DNA of 64,000 nt from Comamonadaceae bacterium. Lineage in GTDB: Bacteria; Pseudomonadota; Gammaproteobacteria; Burkholderiales; Burkholderiaceae_C. Shown one piece after another: positions 18,064-27,918 of the stretch. Below the pieces are notes generated by a model. It saw only the letters and a program-made list of their open reading frames with translations, did not search any database and was not told where the DNA came from. How positions within the stretch are numbered: the stretch's first letter is position 1; each line of letters begins with the position of its first letter. Position numbers and translations under genes: made by a program. The stretch spans positions 62,001 through 126,000 of the forward strand of contig CANBUY010000001.1 of NCBI GenBank assembly GCA_947372745.1, read 5' to 3'.

Positions 18064-19554
18064 TCAGGAGGGCGCTTTGGCGCCTTCGGACACCAGGCGG
18101 TGGTAAAACCGAATCAACTCCGCCAAGTTGCTGGCGGCAATTCGCTCGTTGGTGCCATGAAATCGGGGCAAGTCTTCAGGCTTGGCACGCACCGGCGAGA
18201 ACTTGAAAATATGGTCGCTGATCTCGCTAAAACGGATCGAGTCGGTGGCCGCAATCATCAGCCCTGGCGCCACCAGCGTGCCGGGAAATACTTCTCGAAT
18301 CGTGCGGTTGATCAGCGCATAAGGAGCGGAGTCAATGGGGGAAACTTTGGAGGCCTCCACTGCCCCGGGCAAGGCGAATAGCTCGAATTTATCGCTGTGG
18401 GTTGCCTCGGCCACCTGGGTCTTCATGCGCGCCATCACCATCGCCTGGGTGTCGCCCGGCAGCAGGCGAAAGTTGACTGTGGCCTCGACCCGCCCGGGCA
18501 ACACATTTTCTTTGTTGCCCGCATTCACCATGGTCAGCGCGGTGGTGGTGCGCAGCATGGCATTGGTGCTGGCCCCGGCCTCCAGTTGCTTTTGCACGAC
18601 CGGTGCAAACAGCCATAAATTGGACAAGGCCACGCGTGAAAAGCCACTCATTTCAGGGGCAATGGTGGCAAACAGCTCACCGGCGACACCCCGAATGCCC
18701 CCGGGCAACTGGTCATCGTCCACGCGTTTAAGGGCGGCGCTCATCATGGCCACCGCGCTGGTGCCTTTGGGTGGCGGCATGGAAGAGTGCCCGGGCGTGG
18801 CCGACATTTTGAGCACAACAGACAAATAGCCTTTTTCAGCCACGCCAATCAACGCGGCGGCTTGCTTGAGGCCGGGCATGATGCCTTCGGTGATCAGCAG
18901 ACCCTCGTCAATCACAAAGTCCAGCCTGACCTGGCGCTCTTTCAGCAAGGCGGCGATGCGTGCGGCGCCACGGGCGCCTGACACCTCTTCATCGGCACCA
19001 AAGGCCAAATAGACAGTTCGCTCGGGTTGGTAACCGCTGGCCAGCAGGAGTTCCACCGCCTCCAGTTGCGCCATGACATTGCCTTTGTCATCCCAGGCCC
19101 CACGGCCCCAAACAAAGCCGTCTTTAATGGTGCCAGAGAAGGCGTCTTCCACCCAGTCTTTCTCGGTGCCGGGCGCCACCGGCACCACGTCCAGGTGCGC
19201 CATCAGCAAAATAGGCAAGGCCTTGGGCTTGCTGCCCGGCCAGGTGTAAAGCAAGCTCAGGTCGCCCACCACCTCGCGCTTGAGCGCCGCATGGGTTTTG
19301 GGGAAACGCGCCTGCAGCAGTGCATGGAATTTCAAAAACTGATCGGCGTTCAGTGTGGCGTCATCCCGCGACGAGATCGTGCGCAGACGAACCGCCTCAC
19401 CCAAGCGGGCAGCCGCACCGGCCTCGTCCACGGGCAGCACGGCAATGGGCGGCACGTTGAGTTGGCGCGAGCCTTTGCGCAGGGTATTGAAAGCCAATAC
19501 CGCCACCAGCAACAACAAGAGCGCCAGCGCACTGATGCTTAGTTTTTTAAACAT
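18064..19554 (-). CDS. M20-family metallopeptidase (carboxypeptidase S-like)
   Basis: A 496-residue zinc peptidase with an N-terminal membrane anchor or signal (KLSISALALLLLLVAVLAF) and then the M20 catalytic domain: LMAHLDVVPV (zinc His, Asp), GRGAWDDKG (bridging Asp) and AFGADEEVSGARG (catalytic Glu pair), with a dimerisation insert. It should trim C-terminal residues or dipeptides in or near the periplasm. The frame runs upstream to 20106, but that part is antisense to the sulfate-binding gene; MFKKLSIS at 19554 is the sensible start. Confidence 0.9.
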   Translation of the reverse strand: MFKKLSISALALLLLLVAVLAFNTLRKGSRQLNVPPIAVLPVDEAGAAARLGEAVRLRTISSRDDATLNADQFLKFHALLQARFPKTHAALKREVVGDLSLLYTWPGSKPKALPILLMAHLDVVPVAPGTEKDWVEDAFSGTIKDGFVWGRGAWDDKGNVMAQLEAVELLLASGYQPERTVYLAFGADEEVSGARGAARIAALLKERQVRLDFVIDEGLLITEGIMPGLKQAAALIGVAEKGYLSVVLKMSATPGHSSMPPPKGTSAVAMMSAALKRVDDDQLPGGIRGVAGELFATIAPEMSGFSRVALSNLWLFAPVVQKQLEAGASTNAMLRTTTALTMVNAGNKENVLPGRVEATVNFRLLPGDTQAMVMARMKTQVAEATHSDKFELFALPGAVEASKVSPIDSAPYALINRTIREVFPGTLVAPGLMIAATDSIRFSEISDHIFKFSPVRAKPEDLPRFHGTNERIAASNLAELIRFYHRLVSEGAKAPS

Positions 19555-19687
19555 GTTAAGTCCTGAAAAACATAGATTGCAAACTATAGCCCTTGCCAGA
19601 CGCAACCATTTTTCAGGTCGGACTGCGGCACTGAGCCCTGTTAAATAGGGGTTTATAGATGATTTGGTTATTAAGAACTGAAAAATC

Positions 19688-19706
19688 AGTAGTTCCAGTT
19701 TTAAAG
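19688..19706 (+). promoter_or_regulatory. Conserved upstream motif, copy 1 (possible CysB-type site)
   Basis: The 19-mer AGTAGTTCCAGTTTTAAAG lies 55 bp before the first sulfate-binding gene. A 17/19 match lies 46 bp before the second copy, at 20829. Sharing in front of two paralogues suggests a regulator site; CysB or a related LysR activator is the obvious candidate for sulfate uptake genes. Confidence 0.45.
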
Positions 19707-19761
19707 CATTGCTTCCAGAATTCACTCCATCGCAACTTTGTAATGAATTTTGGAGCTCTAC

Positions 19762-20772
19762 ATGATCACCCGCCACCGCCTTTTTAACCTCGCACTGGCT
19801 GCCGCCCTGACGATTACCGCCGTCAGCGTCTTTGCCCAACCCGCTGTCACGCTGCTCAATGTGTCTTACGACCCGACCCGCGAGTTGTATGTCGAATTCA
19901 ACGCAGCCTTCGCCAAACACTACAAAGCCAAAACCGGCCAAGATGTGGCCATTAAGCAATCCCACGGCGGCTCGGGCAAGCAAGCCCGCTCGGTCATTGA
20001 CGGACTCGACGCCGATGTCGTCACGCTGGCCTTGGCCGGTGACATTGATGCCGTTGCCAAAAACGGCCAGTGGCTTCCCGCTGACTGGCAAAAACGCCTG
20101 CCGCACAACTCGGCGCCCTACACCTCCACCATCGTGCTGGTGGTGCGCCAGGGCAACCCCAAGGGCATCAAAGACTGGGACGATCTGATCAAGCCCGGCA
20201 TCAGCGTCATCACCCCCAACCCCAAAACCTCGGGCGGCGCCCGCTGGAACTACCTGGCCGCCTGGGAATTTGCCAAGCGCAAGCTGGGTAGCGAAGCCAA
20301 GGCCAAAGACTTTGTCCAGGCCCTGTACAAAAACGTGCCCGTACTCGACACCGGCGCCCGGGGCTCATCCATCACCTTTGCCCAGCGTAACCAGGGCGAC
20401 GTGTTCATTTCATGGGAAAACGAAGCGCATTTGCTAGAGAAAGAATTTGGCAGCAAGGTGGACATCGTTTACCCATCAATCAGCATTCTGGCGGAACCCC
20501 CCGTGGCCGTGGTTGACAAAAACGTAGACCGCAAAGGCACCCGCGCCGTAGCGCAGGCTTACCTGGAATTCCTCTACACCGATGAAGGCCAGGACATTGC
20601 GGGCAAAAACTTCTACCGCCCGATCTCGGCCAAAGCGCAGGCCAAGTACGTTAAGCAGTTGCCCAAGATAAACCTGTTCACCATTGAGCAAGCCTTTGGC
20701 GGCTGGGCCAAAGCCGACAAAGCCCACTTTGCCGACGGCGCCAGCTTTGATCAGATTTACTTGAAGAAGTAA
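19762..20772 (+). CDS. Sulfate/thiosulfate-binding periplasmic protein, first copy
   Basis: A 336-residue substrate-binding protein for sulfate or thiosulfate ABC import. It has a signal peptide ending near VFAQ (residue about 24), the family start [18 protein letters not shown], the [17 protein letters not shown] anion-binding block and the [15 protein letters not shown] block. ATG 19762 is used; an in-frame TTG at 19750 is less likely. A second, diverged copy follows at 20894, each with its own upstream motif. Confidence 0.93.
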   Translation: MITRHRLFNLALAAALTITAVSVFAQPAVTLLNVSYDPTRELYVEFNAAFAKHYKAKTGQDVAIKQSHGGSGKQARSVIDGLDADVVTLALAGDIDAVAKNGQWLPADWQKRLPHNSAPYTSTIVLVVRQGNPKGIKDWDDLIKPGISVITPNPKTSGGARWNYLAAWEFAKRKLGSEAKAKDFVQALYKNVPVLDTGARGSSITFAQRNQGDVFISWENEAHLLEKEFGSKVDIVYPSISILAEPPVAVVDKNVDRKGTRAVAQAYLEFLYTDEGQDIAGKNFYRPISAKAQAKYVKQLPKINLFTIEQAFGGWAKADKAHFADGASFDQIYLKK

Positions 20773-20828
20773 AACCAAGCCGACTGACCTGCTGTTATAT
20801 GTTTTTATTAATAAACAAATGGGAAATA

Positions 20829-20847
20829 AGTAGTTTGAGTTTTAAAG
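20829..20847 (+). promoter_or_regulatory. Conserved upstream motif, copy 2 (possible CysB-type site)
   Basis: AGTAGTTTGAGTTTTAAAG differs from the copy at 19688 in two of 19 positions and sits 46 bp before the second sulfate-binding gene. The region between the two binding-protein genes is AT-rich and probably holds a separate promoter. Confidence 0.45.
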
Positions 20848-20893
20848 ACCGCCCTTCACAATCCGCCCACATTTATTCTGCCTTGGACACATT

Positions 20894-21895
20894 ATGAAAT
20901 TTAAACAAAAACTGACTCTGGTACTTGCTGGACTTGCTATAACAGCTACCAATTTAGTAGCGGCACAAACCACGCTTTTAAACGCTTCTTATGACGTCGC
21001 GCGTGAGTTTTACAAGGACTACAACGGCGCCTTCGCGGCCCACTACAAGAAAACTACCGGCAAAGACGTCAAGATTGACCAGGCCCACGGCGGCTCCAGC
21101 GCGCAGGCGCGCGCGGTCAACGACGGCCTGGACGCCGATGTGGTGACGATGAACACCACCACCGACATCGAGTTTCTGGCCAGCACCGGCGTGGTCGCCA
21201 AAGACTGGGCCAAGCGCTTCCCGGGCAACGCCTCACCTACTTCGAGCACCATGCTGTTTCTGGTGCGCAACGGCAACCCGAAAAACATCAAGGACTGGGA
21301 TGATCTGGTCAAACCCGGCATTCAGGTGATTGTGGTCAACCCAAAAACCGGCGGCAATGGCCGCATGGCCTACCTGGCCGCCTGGGGCTACGTGCGCAAA
21401 ACCGGTGGCACCGACGCGCAAGCGGCCGCCTTTGTCGCCAAGCTCTTTAAAAACGTGCCTGTGCTGGCCAAGGGCGGGCGCGATGCGACCACCATCTTTT
21501 TGCAGCGCAATATTGGCGACGTGCTGGTGACGTTTGAGTCAGAAGTGGTGTCAGTGGACCGCGAGTTTGGCGCGGGCAAGGTCGATGCCATTCACCCCTC
21601 GGTCAGCATCGTGGCTGAAAACCCCGTGGCGGTGGTGGAACGCACTGTCGCCAAAAAAGGCACGGGCGAATTGGCCAAAGCCTATCTGGACTACCTGTAC
21701 TCAGATGAGGCGCAAGAGATTGCCGCCAAACACGCATTGCGACCCCGCTCTGCCGCCATCCTCAAAAAATACGCCAGCACGTTCAAACCGATTCAGTTAT
21801 TCACGGTGAACGAGTATTTCGGTTCTTTCGCTGAAGCACAAAAAGTGCACTTCAACGACGGCGGCCAGTTTGACAAGATTTACACCGTTAAATAA
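20894..21895 (+). CDS. Sulfate/thiosulfate-binding periplasmic protein, second copy
   Basis: A 333-residue paralogue of the preceding gene, with signal peptide (cut near VAAQ), TTLLNASYDVAREFYKDYN, QAHGGSSAQARAVNDGL and TGGNGRMAYLAAWGY. Its stop codon is directly followed by the ATG of cysT (no spacer), so this copy belongs firmly to the transporter operon. Two binding proteins for one importer could give different affinity or sulfate/thiosulfate preference. Confidence 0.94.
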   Translation: MKFKQKLTLVLAGLAITATNLVAAQTTLLNASYDVAREFYKDYNGAFAAHYKKTTGKDVKIDQAHGGSSAQARAVNDGLDADVVTMNTTTDIEFLASTGVVAKDWAKRFPGNASPTSSTMLFLVRNGNPKNIKDWDDLVKPGIQVIVVNPKTGGNGRMAYLAAWGYVRKTGGTDAQAAAFVAKLFKNVPVLAKGGRDATTIFLQRNIGDVLVTFESEVVSVDREFGAGKVDAIHPSVSIVAENPVAVVERTVAKKGTGELAKAYLDYLYSDEAQEIAAKHALRPRSAAILKKYASTFKPIQLFTVNEYFGSFAEAQKVHFNDGGQFDKIYTVK

Positions 21896-22777
21896 ATGAC
21901 TGCATCTCTGATTTCTTTGCCGCTGCCAGCGGCGGGTGAGGTGCGCAAGCGTTCGCCCAAGCGGGTGCTTGCGGGCTTTAACCTCACACTCGGTTACACC
22001 CTGATGTACCTGAGTTTGATTGTGCTGATTCCGCTGTCAGCACTGGTGTTCAAAACCTTCACCCTGACTTGGGAACAGTTTTGGGCCGCAGTAGCCAGCC
22101 CGCGCGTGGTGGCCTCGTACCAGCTGACCTTTGGCGCCTCGCTGGTGGCGGCATTGGTCAACGTGGTGTTTGGCCTACTGGTGGCCTGGGTGCTGGTGCG
22201 CTACACATTTCCAGGCAAAAAAATCGTTGACGCGCTGGTGGACTTGCCTTTTGCCCTGCCCACGGCGGTGGCTGGCATTGCGCTGACCGCGCTACTAGCC
22301 GACAACGGCTGGGTCGGGCAAGTGCTGGCGCCTTATGGCATCCAGCTCGCCTTTAACCGCAACGGCATCGTCATTGCGCTGATTTTTATCGGCTTGCCGT
22401 TTGTGGTGCGCACCGTGCAGCCGGTTCTGGAAGACATGGAAAAAGAGTTGGAAGAAGCCGCCACCTGCCTGGGTGCCACGCGCTGGCAGACCTTTCGCTT
22501 TGTGATTTTTCCCACCATTGCCCCGGCTTTGCTGACCGGCTTTGCCATGGCTTTTGCCCGCGCCATTGGTGAATATGGCTCGGTCATTTTTATCGCCGGC
22601 AACATGCCGATGGTGTCAGAGATCACCCCGTTGATCATCATTGGCAAGCTGGAACAGTACGACTACGCCGGTGCCACCGCCGTGGCCGTGGTGATGCTGG
22701 TGTTCTCATTCGTCTTATTGCTGATCATCAACGCGCTGCAAGCCTGGCAGCGCCGCCGCTCGGGAGCCGCCTCATGA
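21896..22777 (+). CDS. cysT: Sulfate ABC transporter permease CysT (CysU)
   Basis: A 293-residue inner-membrane permease with about six helices and the cytoplasmic coupling loop [23 protein letters not shown]. It pairs with CysW to form the sulfate channel. The start immediately follows the binding-protein stop, and the stop overlaps cysW by 4 bp (ATGA), a tight operon. Confidence 0.95.
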   Translation: MTASLISLPLPAAGEVRKRSPKRVLAGFNLTLGYTLMYLSLIVLIPLSALVFKTFTLTWEQFWAAVASPRVVASYQLTFGASLVAALVNVVFGLLVAWVLVRYTFPGKKIVDALVDLPFALPTAVAGIALTALLADNGWVGQVLAPYGIQLAFNRNGIVIALIFIGLPFVVRTVQPVLEDMEKELEEAATCLGATRWQTFRFVIFPTIAPALLTGFAMAFARAIGEYGSVIFIAGNMPMVSEITPLIIIGKLEQYDYAGATAVAVVMLVFSFVLLLIINALQAWQRRRSGAAS

Positions 22778-23655
22778 GTACGCGCAACTTGCGCAACGCC
22801 AGAGCAGGCACCACCGAGCCCACTTGGGTGAAGTGGAGCTTGATTTCCATCGCGCTGGGCTTTATGTTTTTGTTCTTGCTGTTGCCACTGGCTGCGGTGT
22901 TCACCGAGGCCATGCGCAAAGGTTTGGGTGCCTTTCTGGAAGCCCTGAAAGAGCCTGACGCCTGGAGCGCGATCCGCCTCACGCTGATTACGGCCGCCAT
23001 TGCGGTGCCGCTGAACCTGGTGTTTGGCGTGGCTGCGGCCTGGTGCATTGCCAAATACGAGTTTCGGGGCAAGGCTTTCTTAACCACGCTGGTGGACTTG
23101 CCCTTCTCGGTTTCACCCGTGGTGGCTGGCCTGATTTACGTGCTGATGTTTGGCGCGCATGGCTGGTTTGGCCCTTGGCTGCAGGCGCACGACATCAAAA
23201 TTGTGTTTGCCGTGCCGGGCATTGTGCTGGCTACGGTGTTTGTGACGTTTCCGTTCATCGCCCGCGAATTGATTCCGCTGATGCAGGCGCAAGGCACAGA
23301 AGAAGAGCAAGCCGCTATGGTGCTGGGCGCCACGGGTTGGCAAACCTTTTGGCATGTAACGCTGCCCAACATCAAGTGGGGCCTGGTCTATGGCGTGATC
23401 TTGTGCAACGCGCGGGCGATGGGAGAGTTTGGCGCGGTCTCGGTGGTGTCAGGCCACATTCGCGGTCAGACCAACACGCTGCCCCTGCACGTCGAGATTT
23501 TGTACAACGAATACCAGTCCGTCGCCGCCTTTGCCGTGGCCTCGCTGCTGGCCTTGCTGGCCCTGGTCACGCTGCTGATCAAGTCGGTGGTGGAGTGGCA
23601 GTCCGAGCGCGAGCAACAAGCCGCCGCCGAGCTGTCGCCTGAGGCGCCGCGCTAA
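22774..23655 (+). CDS. cysW: Sulfate ABC transporter permease CysW
   Basis: A 293-residue permease with six predicted helices and the coupling loop [22 protein letters not shown]. It is the CysT partner. A charged tail rich in Glu and Ala follows the last helix. A 141 bp gap with a palindromic repeat separates it from cysA. Confidence 0.95.
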   Translation: MSTRNLRNARAGTTEPTWVKWSLISIALGFMFLFLLLPLAAVFTEAMRKGLGAFLEALKEPDAWSAIRLTLITAAIAVPLNLVFGVAAAWCIAKYEFRGKAFLTTLVDLPFSVSPVVAGLIYVLMFGAHGWFGPWLQAHDIKIVFAVPGIVLATVFVTFPFIARELIPLMQAQGTEEEQAAMVLGATGWQTFWHVTLPNIKWGLVYGVILCNARAMGEFGAVSVVSGHIRGQTNTLPLHVEILYNEYQSVAAFAVASLLALLALVTLLIKSVVEWQSEREQQAAAELSPEAPR

Positions 23656-23698
23656 CGTTTCCCATGAAAAACCACCGCGTCATTGCAAGATTCCCCCT

Positions 23699-23778
23699 CG
23701 TCATTGCGAGCGAAGCGCGGCAATCCATGAGCCCTCGAAACAACAAGATGGATCGCCACGCTACGCTCGCGATGACGG
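23699..23778. repeat. Palindromic REP-like element between cysW and cysA
   Basis: The left arm begins CGTCATTGCGAGCGAAGCG and the right arm, read on the other strand, CGTCATCGCGAGCGTAGCG; over 30 positions I count four mismatches. A partial unit, CGTCATTGCAAG, lies just before at 23678. This matches the widespread proteobacterial repeat with a CGTCATTGCGAGCG core. As RNA it would form a long hairpin inside the operon and could lower or stabilise cysA message. Confidence 0.8.
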
Positions 23779-23796
23779 TCAGTTAGAAAGAAATTT

Positions 23797-24903
23797 ATGA
23801 GTATCGAAATTAGAAACGTCAGCAAAGAGTTCGGCACCTTCCAGGCGCTGCGTGATGTGAGTCTGGACATCAACTCGGGCGAGCTTGTCGCCCTGCTCGG
23901 CCCCTCGGGCTGCGGCAAAACCACACTCCTGCGCATTATTGCGGGACTGGAAACGGCCGATGTGGGCAGTATTTTGTTCAGCGGCGAAGACACCACCGAT
24001 GTGCATGTGCGTGAGCGCAACGTGGGTTTTGTGTTTCAGCATTACGCCTTGTTTCGCCACATGAGCGTGTTTGACAACGTGGCTTTTGGCCTGCGCATGA
24101 AGCCGCGCGCCACGCGCCCCAGCGAGGCGGTCATCAAGCAAAAAGTTCACGAGTTGCTGGGCTTGGTGCAACTGGATTGGCTCTCGGACCGTTACCCGGC
24201 GCAACTCTCGGGCGGCCAACGCCAGCGTATTGCCTTGGCGCGTGCCCTGGCGGTAGAGCCCAAAGTGCTGCTGCTCGACGAGCCGTTTGGCGCGCTGGAC
24301 GCCAAGGTGCGCAAAGAACTGCGCCGCTGGTTGCGCCGCCTGCACGACGACCTGCATGTGACCAGTATTTTTGTCACCCACGACCAGGAAGAAGCCCTGG
24401 AAGTCTCAGACCGCGTGGTGCTGATGAACGCCGGCAAGGTGGAGCAAATTGGCTCGCCGCAAGAGGTGTGGGACCACCCGGCCAGCCCGTTTGTGTACGG
24501 CTTTTTAGGCGATGTGAACCTGTTTCATGGCCGCGCCCATGAAGGCGAGATGCTCATCGGCGAAGACCACCACGGCCTGCGCCTGTCCACCCCCGAGCAC
24601 CACGCTGCACAAGACGCCAAAGCCTTTGCCTACGTGCGGCCCCATGACCTGGAAGTGCGCCGCTACACGCCGGGCGCCAGCGCCACCGAGCGCGCCCTGG
24701 GCATCGTGGCCAAGCTGACCCGTGCCATTGTGGTGGGGCCGATTGCCCGGCTGGAGTTGTTACCCCTGAATGCGACCGCAGCTCATGGTGAAGACATCAT
24801 TGAGGCGCATATTCCCGCCCAGTTGTTTCACGAATTGGGCCTGCAAATCAATGAGACCCTGGTGCTGACGCCGCGCAAGGCGCGGGTATTTGTGGCGACT
24901 TGA
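23797..24903 (+). CDS. cysA: Sulfate ABC transporter ATP-binding protein CysA
   Basis: A 368-residue ATPase that powers sulfate/thiosulfate uptake. Walker A GPSGCGKT at residues 35-42, signature [15 protein letters not shown], Walker [13 protein letters not shown] and switch His in [10 protein letters not shown] are all present; the C-terminal TOBE-like domain begins near residue 240. It closes the transporter operon. Confidence 0.95.
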   Translation: MSIEIRNVSKEFGTFQALRDVSLDINSGELVALLGPSGCGKTTLLRIIAGLETADVGSILFSGEDTTDVHVRERNVGFVFQHYALFRHMSVFDNVAFGLRMKPRATRPSEAVIKQKVHELLGLVQLDWLSDRYPAQLSGGQRQRIALARALAVEPKVLLLDEPFGALDAKVRKELRRWLRRLHDDLHVTSIFVTHDQEEALEVSDRVVLMNAGKVEQIGSPQEVWDHPASPFVYGFLGDVNLFHGRAHEGEMLIGEDHHGLRLSTPEHHAAQDAKAFAYVRPHDLEVRRYTPGASATERALGIVAKLTRAIVVGPIARLELLPLNATAAHGEDIIEAHIPAQLFHELGLQINETLVLTPRKARVFVAT

Positions 24904-24923
24904 AGTTGGGTGGCCCTAAAGCC

Positions 24924-25043
24924 TAGTGCGCCTGCCAGCGCACCCGGTACACCGCCAAACCCGTCAAAGCGCCATCGCCATTTGTGTTCGCCCGCTTGGG
25001 CTAGCGGGCGGTCAGGCAATAACGTCAAATCACCGGAATTCAT
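24924..25043 (-). pseudogene. Chimeric scar: MATE gene 3' end joined to AlbA/ATPase gene 5' end
   Basis: Read on the minus strand, 25043 downward gives MNSGDLTLLPDRPLAQAGEH, nearly identical to the first codons of the gene starting at 29264. In another frame, 24975-24924 gives GALTGLAVYRVRWQAH then stop, matching the last residues of the MATE protein ending at 34798 (GALTGLAVYLVRWEAH). Flanks on both sides are unrelated to those loci. Both pieces are only 50-60 bp long, so this is a rearrangement scar. The rest of 24904-25140 shows nothing else apart from a possible promoter for the next gene. Confidence 0.75.
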
Positions 25044-25140
25044 GCAATTCAAAACAGTAGTGAGCTATCGGAATGGTCATGCACTGTGTTTGAATACAGC
25101 TAAATTCAAAATATCAACTGCCAGTATTTGAGGAGCTGCC

Positions 25141-26259
25141 ATGAAGAAAACGCCAAACCTTCCCGATACCGACGAGATGGAGTCCGCGCTTTTAGCCAAT
25201 ATTCGCGCGCTGATCGCATCTGCCCGTAATACGGTTGCCCGTGGCGTTGATCTGGTGCAGGTTCACACCAATTTTGAGATTGGTCGTCATATCGTGGAGT
25301 TTGAGCAGCAAGGCGAGGGCCGGGCGGAATACGGCACGCAAATGCTCAAGCGCTTGGCAGAACGCCTGACTGCCGAATTTGGCAGCGGCTTCTCAGCCAC
25401 CAACCTCAAACTCATGCGCCAGTTTTATGCACTCCACGGCCAAAGAATTGGTCAGACAGCGTCTGGCTTATTCCAGACCCAGACACGGCAGCCAATTGGT
25501 CAGACACTGTCTGACTTATTGGTCACCACGAAAAACCGCCCCTTCACCCTCAGCTGGTCCCACTACGTTTTTCTGCTGGGTATCAAAAAGGCGGATGAAC
25601 GCAGCTTTTATGAAATCGAATCCACCCACCAAAACTGGACGCTGCGCGAACTGCGTCGCCAGTTTCAAAGCGGCCTGTACGAGCGCCTGGCCCTGAGTCG
25701 CGACCAGGACGGCATTCGGCAACTGGCCCAACAAGGGCAAATCATCAGCCAGCCAAAGGACCTGCTCAAAGAACCCCTGGTGCTGGAGTTCTTGGGCCTG
25801 TCAGAACAAGCCCGGTTTTCCGAGTCGGACCTGGAAGCGGCCATCATCCACCAGATAGAACACTTTTTGCTGGAGCTGGGCAAGGGCTTTTTGTTTGAGG
25901 CCCGGCAAAAGCGTTTCACCTTTGACGACGACCATTTCTTTGTGGACCTTGTGTTTTACAACCGGCTGCTGCGCTGCTATGTGCTGATCGACCTCAAGAT
26001 CGGCAAGCTCACGCACCAGGATTTGGGTCAGATGCAGATGTACGTTAATTACTTTGACCGCTACGTCAAAACCGATGCCGAAGCGGCGACCGTCGGCATA
26101 GTGCTTTGTAAAAAGAAACACGAGTCGCTGGTGGAAATCACCTTGCCCAAAGACGCGAACATCCACGCCCGGGAATACCTGCTTTATTTGCCGAGCAAAG
26201 AAGAGCTGCAGCGGAAGCTGGCGGAGTGGTCTGAGGTTGGGATAGAAATTGGCCCTTAG
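25141..26259 (+). CDS. DUF1016/YhcG-type PD-(D/E)XK nuclease domain protein, copy A
   Basis: A 372-residue member of the DUF1016 family. The N-terminal helical domain (about residues 10-190) is followed by the C-terminal PD-(D/E)XK nuclease-like domain: LVFYNRLLRCYVLIDLKIGK (residues about 265-285) contains the D-x-K pair. These proteins are often found in restriction-modification and defence loci or as accessory genes; exact role unknown. An internal repeat, IGQTASGLFQTQTRQPIGQTLSDLL (split over residues about 103-125), looks like a local duplication. It is the first gene of the accessory island. Confidence 0.88.
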   Translation: MKKTPNLPDTDEMESALLANIRALIASARNTVARGVDLVQVHTNFEIGRHIVEFEQQGEGRAEYGTQMLKRLAERLTAEFGSGFSATNLKLMRQFYALHGQRIGQTASGLFQTQTRQPIGQTLSDLLVTTKNRPFTLSWSHYVFLLGIKKADERSFYEIESTHQNWTLRELRRQFQSGLYERLALSRDQDGIRQLAQQGQIISQPKDLLKEPLVLEFLGLSEQARFSESDLEAAIIHQIEHFLLELGKGFLFEARQKRFTFDDDHFFVDLVFYNRLLRCYVLIDLKIGKLTHQDLGQMQMYVNYFDRYVKTDAEAATVGIVLCKKKHESLVEITLPKDANIHAREYLLYLPSKEELQRKLAEWSEVGIEIGP

Positions 26260-26261
26260 CC

Positions 26262-26301
26262 CATGTTAAATATGCTTAAGCAGCTATTTAATATGTAGCA
26301 C
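26262..26301 (-). repeat. Dispersed intergenic repeat, copy 2 (inverted)
   Basis: Reads TTAAATAGCTGCTTAAGCAT on the minus strand; sits between two convergent genes directly after the DUF1016 stop codon. Confidence 0.55.
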
Positions 26302-26326
26302 CAAGATCGACCACCAGTGAAATGAC

Positions 26327-27736
26327 TTACTCAGCATCAGAGGGGTCAGCGTTATTAAGCTCCGCAAACTTGGCCGCCATCGTCGGGTTGCCCCGTGTCA
26401 ACTTCTTGATCGTCACGTCTTGCGCCTTGTCGTTTGCAAGACGCAGGTTTCGATCAGTGCCCAGCAGTGCGTCCTTGGTTTTCTGCAGGTGGTCGATGGA
26501 TTTATCGATCTCATCGATGGCCTTTTTAAAGCTATTGGATGCGAGGTCGTAGTTGCGCGCGAAGGCGGTCTTGAAGGTATCGAGGCTGGCCTCAAAGTTC
26601 GTGATGTCGATGTTCTGCGCCCTGACCAGCGCCAGCTCTGATTTGTACTTGAGCGAGTTCATCGCCGCGTTGCGCAGCAGCGTGATGATGGGAATAAAGA
26701 ACTGTGGGCGGATGATGTACATCTTGGGGTAGCGGTGGAACACATCCACGATGCCGGTGTTGTACAGCTCACTGTCGGGCTCCAGCAGGGAGACCAGCAC
26801 GGCATATTCGCACCCCTTTTCAAGGCGATCCTTGTCCAGCTCCTTCAGAAAGTCCTCGTTCTTGTTCTTGGTGCTGGTGCGGTCGTTCTCATTTTTCATC
26901 TCAAACATAACTGACACGATCTCGGTGCCTGGCTCGTCCAGGTCACGAAAAATGTAGTCGCCCTTGCTGCCGGTCCGGGCGTCGTTGTCTTTCTCAAAAT
27001 AAGCGCGTGGAAACGCTGTCGCGCGAATACGGTTGAACTCCGTCTCGCAGTGCTGCTCCAGCGTCTCGCCCACCATCTTGGTGGACAGGCGCGCCTTCAT
27101 GTCGCGCAGGCGCTCTATCGCATCATCGCGGTCTTTGATCTGCGTCTCGTACTTGTCTTTGAGCGACTTTTCTGCGAGTTGTTTTTCAAGTTCAGCCAGC
27201 GCCAGGCCACTCTTCAGCTCGTCGCGTTCCCGCTCGACCCCATTCACAGCCTCGGTGATCGCCAGCTTTTGTATTAGCTCGGCGGCGTCTAGTTTGGCCC
27301 TCAAACCTTGAATCTCCGCGTCCTTGGTCGCGGCGGCACTTTGCAGCCCGTTTGCAAGCTTTGCCTCGGCCAGTTCTGAAGCCGCTAGCTTTTCACGCCT
27401 AGCCTGATCAAGTTCGTTTGCGAGCGCGTCACGTTCTTTTTGCACCAAACTCAGGGCCTCGGTAACGGCCAGCTTGCGCGCTACCTCACCCGCATCAAGC
27501 TTGGCCTTGAGTGCCTGGATTTCTGAATCCTTGGCGACAGCAGTCTTCTGCATGGCGCTGGCAACCTGGGCCTGGGCAAGCTCGACGGCATTGCGCTTGT
27601 CTTGCTCGGCCAATTCAAGGCGCTCATGCAACTGCTGCTCAAACGCGCCGTCGCGCACTTGCTTCAGGATATCTGCGTATCCCGCCTCGTCGATTTTGAA
27701 TGCTTTGCTGCAGTGGGGGCAAATGATTTCATGCAT
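26327..27736 (-). CDS. DUF2130 domain-containing protein
   Basis: A 469-residue protein. It starts with a CxxC motif ([13 protein letters not shown]), then a long charged coiled coil (residues about 30-215), then the DUF2130 domain ([18 protein letters not shown] to about residue 420), which has a restriction-endonuclease-like look: GSKGDYIF and [11 protein letters not shown] supply the D and E-x-K. Function is unknown; the family is common in accessory regions. A second copy of only its first 92 codons lies at 29304. Confidence 0.87.
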   Translation of the reverse strand: MHEIICPHCSKAFKIDEAGYADILKQVRDGAFEQQLHERLELAEQDKRNAVELAQAQVASAMQKTAVAKDSEIQALKAKLDAGEVARKLAVTEALSLVQKERDALANELDQARREKLAASELAEAKLANGLQSAAATKDAEIQGLRAKLDAAELIQKLAITEAVNGVERERDELKSGLALAELEKQLAEKSLKDKYETQIKDRDDAIERLRDMKARLSTKMVGETLEQHCETEFNRIRATAFPRAYFEKDNDARTGSKGDYIFRDLDEPGTEIVSVMFEMKNENDRTSTKNKNEDFLKELDKDRLEKGCEYAVLVSLLEPDSELYNTGIVDVFHRYPKMYIIRPQFFIPIITLLRNAAMNSLKYKSELALVRAQNIDITNFEASLDTFKTAFARNYDLASNSFKKAIDEIDKSIDHLQKTKDALLGTDRNLRLANDKAQDVTIKKLTRGNPTMAAKFAELNNADPSDAE

Positions 27737-27918
27737 GTTTGTGCGTCCTGTTTTTGTTAGTTGTTGGTAAATAGAACCTTGCGCAGCCGGGATTGTCCGG
27801 AGCGGCTTGGGCGTTCTATCCTATATAGAACCTATATAAATCAATAGCTTAAACAGGATTAGCCTAGCCTAATAGGATAAAAAGATAGACAGCCAACGGC
27901 CAATTACATCAAGTTATC

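Noticed and set aside
18064-20106. 680-codon minus-strand frame spanning the peptidase and beyond
   Set aside because: Upstream of 19554 it is antisense to the sulfate-binding gene and has no peptidase similarity; true start is MFKKLSIS at 19554.
23699-23778. Palindrome as cysW terminator
   Set aside because: No T-run and sequence matches a dispersed repeat family; cysA is expected to be cotranscribed.
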